Position numbers and translations under genes: made by a program. A stretch of 64,000 bases of DNA from CAYRYU01 sp964428355 (GTDB lineage: Bacteria; Muiribacteriota; Ozemobacteria; Ozemobacterales; Ozemobacteraceae). The notes beneath the pieces are model-generated. The model did not search any database, was not told where the DNA came from, and saw nothing but the letters and a program-made list of their open reading frames with translations. The DNA is taken from contig CAYRYU010000009.1 of assembly GCA_964428355.1 (NCBI GenBank), positions 1 through 64,000 on the forward strand, read 5' to 3'. Positions 25,624-34,504 of this stretch are shown piece after piece (within the stretch, counting starts at the first letter, position 1; every line of letters begins with the position of its first letter).

Positions 25624-26862
25624 GTGGCAACCTTCGTCTACATCCTGCTTGGGACCCTTTTCCTGTTCCTGATCGCGGTTTTCGCAGGAACTGAAACGGG
25701 GTTCGTCTGCCTCGACGTCCAACTCCTCAGGACCCGGGCACAGCTTCCCGCCAACACGCGGGAAAGGGCTCTTCTTCGCATCGTCCAGCAACCGGAGAAG
25801 TTCCTGGCTCTGACCCTCCTGGGCATAAATATGAGCCTCGTCATAGCCACCAGCATTTTCACCAATGTGTTCCAGAATCTTGGCCCGGGTTGGGTCACCA
25901 TCGGAACCACCGCCGACTCACTTTTCATCTTCCTTTTCTGCGAACTTCTCCCGAAGATCGCCTTCAATGCACGCCCCATGGACCTCTCCCTCCGCTTCCT
26001 CCCCCTCATCGGCCTCTTCGACCGGCTGATGTACTTTCCGGTCCTGATGATCACAGGGACAACCCGTTTCCTCATGGGCCGGTTCGGTCTTCGGAACGAG
26101 AGGGCGGGGAAAAAGATTTCCCGGGGGGAGCTCCTGATCCTCCTCCACCTGGGAGCTTCGTCCGGTGCCATCCGGGAAAAGCCCCACAAGATGGCCCGTG
26201 GCATCATCGGCCTCAAAGACCGGAACGTCGCCGAAGTGATGATCCCAAGGGTGCGAATCTCCGCGCTCGACGTCTCCATGCCTCTCGAAAAGGCGCGGAA
26301 AAGCGCCCTGGAGTGCGGCTACTCCCGGATACCGGTATTCGAGGGCACCATCGACCAGATCATCGGAGTGGTCTATTTCAAGGACCTGTTCCTGAAATCC
26401 GGGCCGATTTCCTCCCTTAGGGACGTAATGATCCCGCCCCTTTTCGTACCCGAAATGAAGAACGCCCATCAACTTCTCCAGGAGATGCGGAAGCGGAAGT
26501 TCCATCTGGCGGTCGTTCTGGATGAGTACGGCTCCCCAAGCGGAATCGTCACCCTCGAGGATCTGATCGAGGAGTTCGTCGGAGAGATCCATGATGAACT
26601 CGACGAGCCCATGATCGGGGTAAAGCTCAACCCCGACGGCACCATGACCATCAGAGGCGACCTAAGCCTGGTCAATCTCCAGACCGACACCGGAATCACC
26701 TTTTCCCTCACCCAGGTTGGGATAACCACCCTCAACGGCATCATCGTCAGCCAGGTCGGCCGGATCCCCCAAGCGGGAGAATGCATCCTCATCGAAGGCT
26801 ACAAGTTCGAGGTCCTCTCCGCAGACGCGCGCCGCGTCCTCTCCGTACGCTTCTTCCCCTGA
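25624..26862 (+). CDS. CNNM/CorC-type membrane protein (DUF21-CBS-CorC), copy 2
   Basis: This 412-residue paralogue of the preceding gene has the same order: DUF21 (FAGTETGFVCLDVQLL onward), two CBS domains (about 200-320) and a CorC/HlyC domain at the end. The start is GTG. The tandem pair suggests a heteromeric or differently tuned cation transporter, which is inference. It is the last gene of the co-directional run that began with ffh. Confidence 0.88.
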   Translation: MATFVYILLGTLFLFLIAVFAGTETGFVCLDVQLLRTRAQLPANTRERALLRIVQQPEKFLALTLLGINMSLVIATSIFTNVFQNLGPGWVTIGTTADSLFIFLFCELLPKIAFNARPMDLSLRFLPLIGLFDRLMYFPVLMITGTTRFLMGRFGLRNERAGKKISRGELLILLHLGASSGAIREKPHKMARGIIGLKDRNVAEVMIPRVRISALDVSMPLEKARKSALECGYSRIPVFEGTIDQIIGVVYFKDLFLKSGPISSLRDVMIPPLFVPEMKNAHQLLQEMRKRKFHLAVVLDEYGSPSGIVTLEDLIEEFVGEIHDELDEPMIGVKLNPDGTMTIRGDLSLVNLQTDTGITFSLTQVGITTLNGIIVSQVGRIPQAGECILIEGYKFEVLSADARRVLSVRFFP

Positions 26863-26930
26863 GTAGTCGCTTTCCCCTTGTAGGAAATGGACCTGTTCTT
26901 CTTTGCGGAAGTTCCCGGGGTCTTGGATTG

Positions 26931-26939
26931 TGATATAAT
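26931..26939 (+). promoter_or_regulatory. Extended -10 promoter of the ankyrin genes
   Basis: TGA followed by a perfect TATAAT forms an extended -10 element, 27 bases before the TTG start at 26967. The -35 region is weak. Confidence 0.65.
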
Positions 26940-26966
26940 TCGTCGGGGGAGGAGGGCAGGAGAATC

Positions 26967-27761
26967 TTGAAACGACGGGTCTTCTCGCTGATGATGTCGG
27001 TCGTCGTTTTGGCCGCCTCCGCCGTCTTGGGAGGACCATACGGGTCTGAACGACAATCCCCCTCCCTTGAGACGCTTCATCTCAACGACGCCATCCGGGC
27101 AGGAAAGACCGGCGAGGTCCGGGCTCTCCTCGACCAGGGAGCCGATGTCAACGCCCTCTTCGACATCGACGGCCCCCCCCTCCACGTCGCGGTCCGGGCG
27201 AGAGAGAGCCAGGGAGAAACGATCGCTTCGACCGCGGCCAAGCGCGCACACATCGAGGTCGTCCTTCATTACCTCGACGAAAAGATTTTCCGGCCCGATG
27301 ATTCGGACGGTCGGGGGGTTCCCATAATCCATCACGCGGTCATTTCCAATTCCCCCGCCCTGCTGAAAGCGCTAGCTTCCGCGGGGGCCGATCTGAACCG
27401 CAGGGAAAAGTGGCAAGGCTACACGCCCCTCCTGCGGGGTATCGCGGCCGGAATGAAAGACGCAACATACTGCCTCATCGACCTCGGAGCCGATCTGAAC
27501 GCCTCCGCCAGGGGAGGGGCAGTTTCCCCCCCGGAGGAGGAAGGACGCACCCCCCTTCACCTTGCCGCGCTCATCCACGACGTGCAACTGGTGCAACGCC
27601 TGCTTGACCGCGGGGCAGACCCCAACGTCCGGAACGGGGCGGGGAAAACCCCTCTGGGGGTAGCGAAGGAGTTCCGGAAGAGGAGGACCTCGTTCTTCCG
27701 CTGGAAATCGGAGTATGACGGAGTGATATCGCTCCTGAAGAACCGGGGCGGAGTTGAATGA
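26967..27761 (+). CDS. Secreted ankyrin-repeat protein, short
   Basis: This 264-residue protein has a signal peptide (MKRRVFSLMMSVVVLAASA) and about five ankyrin repeats, for example EEGRTPLHLAALIHDVQLV and LLDRGADPNVRN. Ankyrin repeats mediate protein binding. The start is TTG with AGGAG upstream. The stop overlaps the next start as ATGA, so the two ankyrin proteins are made together. Its target is unknown. Confidence 0.85.
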   Translation: MKRRVFSLMMSVVVLAASAVLGGPYGSERQSPSLETLHLNDAIRAGKTGEVRALLDQGADVNALFDIDGPPLHVAVRARESQGETIASTAAKRAHIEVVLHYLDEKIFRPDDSDGRGVPIIHHAVISNSPALLKALASAGADLNRREKWQGYTPLLRGIAAGMKDATYCLIDLGADLNASARGGAVSPPEEEGRTPLHLAALIHDVQLVQRLLDRGADPNVRNGAGKTPLGVAKEFRKRRTSFFRWKSEYDGVISLLKNRGGVE

Positions 27762-30427
27762 CCCCTCCTCGAGCCTTTTTGGTTCCTCTCATGATCCTGA
27801 ATCTCTTGTCGGGCGACCTCCAAAGCGTTCGCGGGGAGGACGGGGAAGGGGTGAAGACGACGGTGACCCCAATCGGCGACGGAGTTTTCATGACGACGAT
27901 AGAATTCAAACCCGGCAGGAAAAGACCCGATCCGAGCACTCTCTTTCCGCTTCACAATGCCGCCAGGGATGGAAACCTCGAGCGCTTGGTCGGTCTGGCG
28001 ACCGGCGGGTGCAACCTCCGGAGGAACGATTTCGAGAACCGGACTCCCCTTCACCATGCGGCCATGCACGGCAAAACCGAAATCGCCCGGCTCCTTCTGG
28101 ATAAAGGCGGAATGAGCGACCAGGCCGATCTGGTGGGAAACACCCCCCTTCACTACGCCCTCGCCACCGGTGCGGCCGATCTCGTCCGGATCCTCCTCGA
28201 TGCTGGAGCCGATCCGAAAAAGGTCGGATCCGATGGCAACACCTGTCTGCATCTCGCTGCCAGGTCGGGAATGGCGGATTTGGTCGGCCTATTGCTCTCG
28301 CAAGGTGCCGATCCGCGGCGGCTCAACGCGAAGCAGGAGTCTCCCCTGCTCTCGGCTGTCCGAAGCGGGAATCTGCAAGCCGTCCGCCTGCTCCTCGACG
28401 CGGGTGGCGATCCCGAAGTCCCCGACCGGAGCGGGACAACCCCACTGTCCGCCACCGCGGAAAAGGATCTTCCCGAGATCGCCCAAGAGCTCCTTTCCCG
28501 CGGAGCATCCGCGAGTTCGCGACTTCCGGGCCGCCGGAATCCCTTCGATATGGCCCTGGAAAGCGGCTCCATCCGGATGGTCCGCCTCATTGCGGCGCGG
28601 GACGGCCGGCTTCTTTCGGACTCCTACGAGGGCGAAACCTCCCCCCTTCATCGGGCCTGTCGAAAAGGGAACCTGGAATTGGCCCGGTATCTTCTCGAGC
28701 AGGGTGCCTCGATCAACGGAAGGGACCATTCAGGCAACACCCCACTTCATGAAGCCGCCGCGTGCCGGGATGCGGCCCTCGCCGAGTTCCTGATCGACCG
28801 GGGCGCGGACATCGAAGCTCACGGCGGAGAAGACGCCACGCCCATCCACGAGGCCGCCCGGCAGGACTTTCCCGCCATGATCCGATTGCTCATTTCCAAG
28901 GGGGCGAGCCCCCGGGGCACGATGACCTACGGGCAGACCGCCCTCCACGTTGCCGCAGAGGCCAGGGCCGCATCGGCGACGGAAGCCCTGCTCGAGCTGG
29001 GCTTCGATCCCACCACTCCCGACAGCAAGGGAAACACCCCGCTCCATCTTGCCGCCAGATACGGCACGAAGCCGATCTGCGAGAGTCTGCTCGCAGCCGG
29101 AGGCCGGACCGACCTGAAGAACGCCGAAGGGTTCGACGTGTTCATGATGGCGGCGCAGAATTCCGACAAGACTCTGGGAGATGCGCTTCGCGCCCACCCC
29201 GTCTCACCCACGCCTTCGCCGGTTCCCGCTTCTCCTGCCGGCGGTTCTGCCGGGTACCCACTTCACTCGGCGGTCGAAAACGGGAATCCCGATCTCATCG
29301 AGTATTTGTTGAAACATGGCACGCCGGTTAACGCGAAAGATGCGCAGGGAATGACGGCGCTCAACAGGGCGATGGATTTCTGCCGACCGGAGATCGTCCG
29401 GTTGCTGCTCGATCACGGAGCCGACCCGAACGCCCCCGGCCGCGCGGGCCGGCCGCCTCTTCACAACGCCGCCATGGACGGTTACGTCGAGGTCGCCCGG
29501 CTCCTCCTCGATCACGGCGCGGACATCGACCGCCCCGGCCTGCGGGGAGTGAGGGCGGTTCACGAGGCGATCTTCTGCAACCGTCCCGAGATGCTCGAGT
29601 TCCTCATCGAACGGGGAGCCGACATCCGGAAAGCCGCCCCGGGCGGCCTGACTCCCATGATGGCGGCGGCTTCGGTCGGAGCCCGCGACCTCATCCGGAT
29701 ACTGGTCAAGCATGGGGTCGAACCCCTGGCGGCGGGTGAAGGCGCGGAAACTCCGCTCTACACAGCAGCCGCAAATGGAAAGACGGAGGCGGCGAAGTCG
29801 CTGATCGAGCTGGGGGCGGACCCGAACCTCCCCGGGCCCGGTGGAAGGACCCCCCTTCACCTAGCCGCCCTCCTCGGAAACACGCAACTCATCGACCTTC
29901 TGTTCGAGAAGAAGGTCAGGGTCGACCCGGTGGATTCCCGGGGTCGCATCCCCCTCCACGAGGCCGCTGGGTGTTTCCGCCACCTCGTGACCGAATTCTT
30001 CCAGAGCGACCCCGATCACTGGGAGAATCGCGCGCGGGAAGCCTACTTCGAGTTCCAGCTCATGCTCATCACCAGACCTCATCCGGGAATGCTGGAATCC
30101 ATCGACCGGCTGCTGAAAGCGGGTTCCCCTCTCGACGCAGCGGATGCCTCGGGGGCAACCCCCCTCCACTTCGCCGTCCTCGGCGGAGAACCGGAAGCGG
30201 TCGAGCGGTTGGTGGCAAGCGGGGCGAATCTCCTGACGAAGGACAAGGCCGGCCGGACTCCCCGGGAATTGGCCCGCCACCTTCTCGCGAATCTGTCGAA
30301 CAACCGGAAGACCGCGGGACCCCGCCTGAACGGGCCTGAAAACCAGATTCTCGCCGTCCTGGAAGATCGGATGAAGCAGATCGTGGAAAAACTGGGGGTC
30401 TTGGAGAAGGCCCCGCAACGCCGATGA
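27758..30427 (+). CDS. Secreted ankyrin-repeat protein, about 22 repeats
   Basis: This 889-residue protein has an N-terminal hydrophobic signal region and then about 22 ankyrin repeats covering about residues 60-870. A Pro/Ser/Ala linker near residue 485 splits them into two blocks (about 13 and 9 repeats). Typical units read NTPLHLAARYG and LLLDHGADPNA. No enzymatic domain was seen. It is coupled to the preceding short ankyrin gene by ATGA. An extracytoplasmic scaffold or effector role is possible but inferred. Confidence 0.88.
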   Translation: MTPPRAFLVPLMILNLLSGDLQSVRGEDGEGVKTTVTPIGDGVFMTTIEFKPGRKRPDPSTLFPLHNAARDGNLERLVGLATGGCNLRRNDFENRTPLHHAAMHGKTEIARLLLDKGGMSDQADLVGNTPLHYALATGAADLVRILLDAGADPKKVGSDGNTCLHLAARSGMADLVGLLLSQGADPRRLNAKQESPLLSAVRSGNLQAVRLLLDAGGDPEVPDRSGTTPLSATAEKDLPEIAQELLSRGASASSRLPGRRNPFDMALESGSIRMVRLIAARDGRLLSDSYEGETSPLHRACRKGNLELARYLLEQGASINGRDHSGNTPLHEAAACRDAALAEFLIDRGADIEAHGGEDATPIHEAARQDFPAMIRLLISKGASPRGTMTYGQTALHVAAEARAASATEALLELGFDPTTPDSKGNTPLHLAARYGTKPICESLLAAGGRTDLKNAEGFDVFMMAAQNSDKTLGDALRAHPVSPTPSPVPASPAGGSAGYPLHSAVENGNPDLIEYLLKHGTPVNAKDAQGMTALNRAMDFCRPEIVRLLLDHGADPNAPGRAGRPPLHNAAMDGYVEVARLLLDHGADIDRPGLRGVRAVHEAIFCNRPEMLEFLIERGADIRKAAPGGLTPMMAAASVGARDLIRILVKHGVEPLAAGEGAETPLYTAAANGKTEAAKSLIELGADPNLPGPGGRTPLHLAALLGNTQLIDLLFEKKVRVDPVDSRGRIPLHEAAGCFRHLVTEFFQSDPDHWENRAREAYFEFQLMLITRPHPGMLESIDRLLKAGSPLDAADASGATPLHFAVLGGEPEAVERLVASGANLLTKDKAGRTPRELARHLLANLSNNRKTAGPRLNGPENQILAVLEDRMKQIVEKLGVLEKAPQRR

Positions 30428-30548
30428 CCTTTCCCGACTCCAACCGGACTTTTCCCGAAAGGCTGGAATGCTGTCCCCCATGGTTCACGAAGTTGCGAAA
30501 TCTGCCGAGAGTTGCAAACGGCGGGTGAAACGGGTAGGTTAGCTGATT

Positions 30549-31283
30549 ATGAGCGAAGAAGAGATGAAGGAATCTCACGACCAGAGATTGAAGAAGATTC
30601 TCCGCACGCTGGCCGAATCCCTCAACGGCTTGTATGGCATCCTCCGGAACTACTTTCTGACCGGAATGCTGATCCTTATCCCTCTCGCAGTGACGGTGTT
30701 CATTTTCGTCCAACTTTTCCTGTTCGCCGACAGCATCCTGGGAGATGCGCTTTCAAGGGCTCTCGGCTACCAGATTCCAGGAGCAGGTCTGTTCGTGACC
30801 CTCCTCATTTTCATCATGGCAGGGGCCATCGCCCAGAACGTTCTCGGCCGCCGGCTTCTGAAATGGATCGAGTTTTCTCTCGAGAGCGTTCCGATCGTGA
30901 GGTCGGTATACCTCGGGGCAAAAGAGGTTTCCGGGGTGTTCTTCCAGAACAAGAAGGGTGAATTCAAGCGCGTGGTTCTGGTCGAATATCCCAAAGAGGA
31001 CAGTTGGGTCGTGGCTTTCGTGACGGGCGATTTTCCGACCGAAACCTACACCCCGGCCTTCAAGGGGAACGACATGATCTGCGTATTCGTCCCCACCACC
31101 CCCAACCCCACCTCGGGATTCCTCCTCATCCTCGAAAAGGCGAAAGTCCGTGACACGCTTCTCGGGGTCGAGGAAGCGATGAAGTTGATCATCTCCGGAG
31201 GATTGGTCCGACCGGGCCTCCCGGCCCAGTTGGCCCCGGGAGCAACGATCCCACCACAGGAGGATTTCACGATCCCTCATTGA
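30549..31283 (+). CDS. DUF502-family membrane protein
   Basis: This 244-residue protein has two hydrophobic segments (about 35-60 and 75-98) followed by the DUF502 body, with IVRSVYLGAKEV, FKRVVLVEYP and VPTTPNPTSGFLLI. The family is widespread in bacteria and has no firm function. The start ATG follows a 121-base spacer after the ankyrin gene, and the DUF3048 gene follows 18 bases later. Confidence 0.88.
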   Translation: MSEEEMKESHDQRLKKILRTLAESLNGLYGILRNYFLTGMLILIPLAVTVFIFVQLFLFADSILGDALSRALGYQIPGAGLFVTLLIFIMAGAIAQNVLGRRLLKWIEFSLESVPIVRSVYLGAKEVSGVFFQNKKGEFKRVVLVEYPKEDSWVVAFVTGDFPTETYTPAFKGNDMICVFVPTTPNPTSGFLLILEKAKVRDTLLGVEEAMKLIISGGLVRPGLPAQLAPGATIPPQEDFTIPH

Positions 31284-31301
31284 GGGAGGGATTTTCACAC
31301 C

Positions 31302-33344
31302 ATGCAACCAGACATCGCAGTTGGAAGAATGCTTTTGTTCGTCCTCGCGGCGTCCGCGCTCGTTTTTCCGATCCAAACGGCGTGGGGCCAGGGTTTTGAC
31401 GAAGTGAAGGAGTATATCGACCTCCGGGACGAACTTTCGGCGGTCAAGGATGCGCTCCAGAAGGGTCTCACAGAGGAACCAGGTTCAACACTTCTCAAGA
31501 ATCCCGATATCGAAAGCGCCCTTGCAGGAAAGCTTGTTTCCGTGGAAAACCGGATCAGGAGCCTCAGCCTGGGCAGGAGTCCCCTTTCAACCTACTATCA
31601 GGAAAAGTTGCGGAGCCAGCTGAATGATTGCCGGGTTCTTTTCCCGCATTTCGTAAGAAGGATGGCCCTGGGGTTGCGTCAGGCAGTCGCATCTGCTCCA
31701 AATTCCCTGGGAATGCCGGTTCCCCGCGCAATTCCCCAACCACCCGTCACTTTCGTCATCCCCAAAGGCCCGGCCATCCCAACGGTTTTCGCCACCCTGG
31801 CCAGCACCCCCGCCGCTTCACCGGCCGCTCCGTTGGTCGAAACGTCCGTTCCGGTCCAGGCACTTCCACCCGGGGTCCGGCCCCCCGAAAACCCTTACAG
31901 GCAGCTTTCCCCGCAGCGGAAAAGGGAGTATTTCCGCCAGCGGAAGGCTTACTTCCAGCCCATAGGAGGGCGGATTTCCCCTCACACCCGGATCATCCCG
32001 ATCCCAAAGCCTCCCCTTGTCGTCGCCTCCAACACCCCTCCGAAACCCGCGACACCTCCGGGGGCGCACATCCCCCTTTCCGCCGGGCTTGGTGTTCCAA
32101 GAACTCCGAAGGCCGTTCCTCCGGTTCAGGTGGCTTCGGCCCCGCTAAGGGCAGTCGGCCCAATCCCCCCCCGTCCGCCCGCTCCGGGAACCGCAGGCCT
32201 GTCCGGCCCGGGAACGCCCCCGGCGATCGTCCCCGTCACTGCTGCGTCGATGACAACCACCGCTGTGAAACCGCCCCCAAAAGCCTCGTTTTCCTTCCCA
32301 ACCCTCCCTCCGCCTCTCGAAAGGGCAGCGGCCACCATCACTCCACTTCAACCGTGGAACGGCAAGGATCCCCAGATCAGAGAGACCCCGGGGATGCGCC
32401 CCCTTGCCATCATGATCGAGAACCACAACCAAGCCCGCCCGCAGACAGGCCTGGAGGAAGCCGAGGCCGTTTTCGAAATCCCCGTTGAGGGTGGAATAAC
32501 GAGGTTCATGGCCCTTTTCTACCATGTTCTCGACAAGGTCGGCCCCGTCCGAAGCTGCCGGGAATACTTCGTCGACCGCGCGCTGGAGGTAAACCCCCTT
32601 TATGTCCATTGCGGAGGAAGCCCCAGCGGATACAAATATCTTGGCGAATCGAAGGTTTTCGCCATCGACGAGATCAGCAACGGGAAGCCCTTCTTTCGGG
32701 ACATGACCAGGAAAGCCCCACACAACCTCTATACCCGTGCCCAATCGTTGATCGATGTAATGAATCTGAAGTTTCCGATGCAGCTCCCTTATCAGAAGCT
32801 TCCCGTCCTCTATGGGGAAAGCCCCACGGTCTCACAGACCCCATGCAATGGGGTCGCGATCAGGTATCATGGCAACTACACGACAGCCTATGTCTTCAAC
32901 CCGCGACGGAACCAGTACGATCGATACATGAACGGACAACACCATATCGACCGCGTAACATCACGTCCCGTTTCGGTTGGAACCGTCGTCGTCCAGGAAG
33001 CCCTGATGAAAGTCGTCGATGACAAGGGCCGCCAGGACATCGATTTCATCGGAAACGGCCGGGCATGGATTCTCGCCCGCGGAACCGTTTTCCCCTGCAC
33101 CTGGCGAAAGACCGCGCCCCGCGAGTTCACGCGGTTCTTCGATCTGCAGGGCCGCCAGGTCGTCTTCTCGAACAAAGGATCGGTTTGGTTCCAGGTGGTT
33201 TCCCCCCAGGAACCGGTCGTCTTTTCCCCCCCCCTTCCCGTCCTACCGACAGCAATAGCGGTTTCTGCGCCCCAACCCGACAGACCCGCCTTGCAGGCCC
33301 AAACCCAGCCGACGGCAGCCTCCCAGCCTTCGGCAATACGCTAG
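31302..33344 (+). CDS. YerB-like DUF3048 lipoprotein or secreted protein
   Basis: This 680-residue protein has a signal peptide (about 1-30), a helical region (30-125), a long Pro-rich linker (about 125-350) and the DUF3048 domain pair (about 360-640). The domain is recognised by RPLAIMIENHNQARPQTGL, EIPVEGGITRF and GPVRSCREYF. No lipobox Cys was seen. YerB homologues are envelope proteins of unclear function. The Pro-rich linker is far longer than in typical YerB and would span the periplasm. Confidence 0.85.
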   Translation: MQPDIAVGRMLLFVLAASALVFPIQTAWGQGFDEVKEYIDLRDELSAVKDALQKGLTEEPGSTLLKNPDIESALAGKLVSVENRIRSLSLGRSPLSTYYQEKLRSQLNDCRVLFPHFVRRMALGLRQAVASAPNSLGMPVPRAIPQPPVTFVIPKGPAIPTVFATLASTPAASPAAPLVETSVPVQALPPGVRPPENPYRQLSPQRKREYFRQRKAYFQPIGGRISPHTRIIPIPKPPLVVASNTPPKPATPPGAHIPLSAGLGVPRTPKAVPPVQVASAPLRAVGPIPPRPPAPGTAGLSGPGTPPAIVPVTAASMTTTAVKPPPKASFSFPTLPPPLERAAATITPLQPWNGKDPQIRETPGMRPLAIMIENHNQARPQTGLEEAEAVFEIPVEGGITRFMALFYHVLDKVGPVRSCREYFVDRALEVNPLYVHCGGSPSGYKYLGESKVFAIDEISNGKPFFRDMTRKAPHNLYTRAQSLIDVMNLKFPMQLPYQKLPVLYGESPTVSQTPCNGVAIRYHGNYTTAYVFNPRRNQYDRYMNGQHHIDRVTSRPVSVGTVVVQEALMKVVDDKGRQDIDFIGNGRAWILARGTVFPCTWRKTAPREFTRFFDLQGRQVVFSNKGSVWFQVVSPQEPVVFSPPLPVLPTAIAVSAPQPDRPALQAQTQPTAASQPSAIR

Positions 33345-33358
33345 AAGGGAGTTTGGCG

Positions 33359-34309
33359 ATGTCGGTTTCCGACCAGAAACGTGGACCCCGGGAAAAAGGG
33401 AGTTCCAAAACATCCTCAGAACCCAGGTTTGGCGCGATCGGCGTCTTCGGCCTGCCGAACTGCGGAAAGAGTTCGCTGGTCAACGCCCTGGTCGGGGAGG
33501 CAGTTTCGATCGTTTCCCCGCGACCCCAGACCACCCGCCGGAGGGTCATGGGAATTCTGACCGTCGGAACCGACCAGATGGCCTTTTGCGACACCCCCGG
33601 GCTCCACCGCCCACGCAACAAGCTGGACGAGTTCATGGCCGCCGAGGTGGACTCAACGCTGGAAGGCCTTCACGCCGGCCTCTACCTCGTCGACCTGGGT
33701 TCCCCGCGCCCCGACGAGGACTCCTCTTTCCTGAAGGCAATCTCGGGGCGGTTGGACGGACCCCTTTTCCTTGTCTTCAACAAGCGCGACCTGGTCAAGG
33801 ACGCCCAGCTCGGCCAGATTGCACAAAGCTACGAGGGTTTGGCTTCGTTCGCGGGGGAGTTCCAGGTCTCCGCACTGAAAGGAACGGGGCTGAAGGAACT
33901 CCTTCGCCGGCTCCGGGAGGTGATCCCCCCCGGGCCCCACGGCTTCTCCGAAGACGATTACACTTCCCTGACCGAGCGAGAGATCGCCGAAGAGGTCATC
34001 CGGGAGGAGATGCTCAAGCTCTACAGGCATGAAATCCCCCATTCGACGGCTGTCGTGATCGAGGAGTTCAAGGAACGGGAAAACGGGAAGACCTACATCG
34101 AAGCGAATCTTTTCCTCGAAAAGGAAAGCCAGAAGAGGATCGTCATCGGACGTGACGGAACCGCTCTCAAGACCATCGGCACCAATGCACGGGAAAGGTT
34201 GAATCACATTCTCGGACGGGATATCTTCCTCCAACTCTGGGTAAAGGTCCGTGCCGGATGGCGGAAAAGCGCGGAGTGGGTCAGGAGGCTGGGATACAAG
34301 CCGACGTGA
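33359..34309 (+). CDS. era: GTPase Era
   Basis: This 316-residue protein has G1 GLPNCGKSS, the switch region RPQTTRRRVMG, G3 DTPGLH and G4 NKRD, then a C-terminal KH domain with VIGRDGTALKTIG. Era binds 16S rRNA and checks 30S maturation. I chose the ATG at 33359 with AGAAGGGA upstream; the open frame extends back inside the DUF3048 gene. The P-loop has Asn-Cys where Asn-Val is usual. Confidence 0.95.
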   Translation: MSVSDQKRGPREKGSSKTSSEPRFGAIGVFGLPNCGKSSLVNALVGEAVSIVSPRPQTTRRRVMGILTVGTDQMAFCDTPGLHRPRNKLDEFMAAEVDSTLEGLHAGLYLVDLGSPRPDEDSSFLKAISGRLDGPLFLVFNKRDLVKDAQLGQIAQSYEGLASFAGEFQVSALKGTGLKELLRRLREVIPPGPHGFSEDDYTSLTEREIAEEVIREEMLKLYRHEIPHSTAVVIEEFKERENGKTYIEANLFLEKESQKRIVIGRDGTALKTIGTNARERLNHILGRDIFLQLWVKVRAGWRKSAEWVRRLGYKPT

Positions 34310-34410
34310 TTACCGAACCCGCCACGCCACATGGAGGGAAGAATCTGATTGGGGGTCATCATCGCCCAGGAAATCACTCCCATGTTCTTCTCCGATAAGA
34401 AGATTTTGTG

Positions 34411-34439
34411 TGGTCAGGTTGGGATAAAAATGGTATTTT
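34411..34439 (+). promoter_or_regulatory. Promoter candidate for the cyclase-like/regulator genes
   Basis: TGGTCA and an extended TGG-TATTTT element are separated by 17 bases, 65 bases before the ATG at 34505. Both boxes are imperfect. Confidence 0.42.
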
Positions 34440-34504
34440 CACGATTTGAGGAAAAAACAGGGAGAGATCGAAGGCTTCTCCCGAAGACAGGATAGAAGGG
34501 GAAA

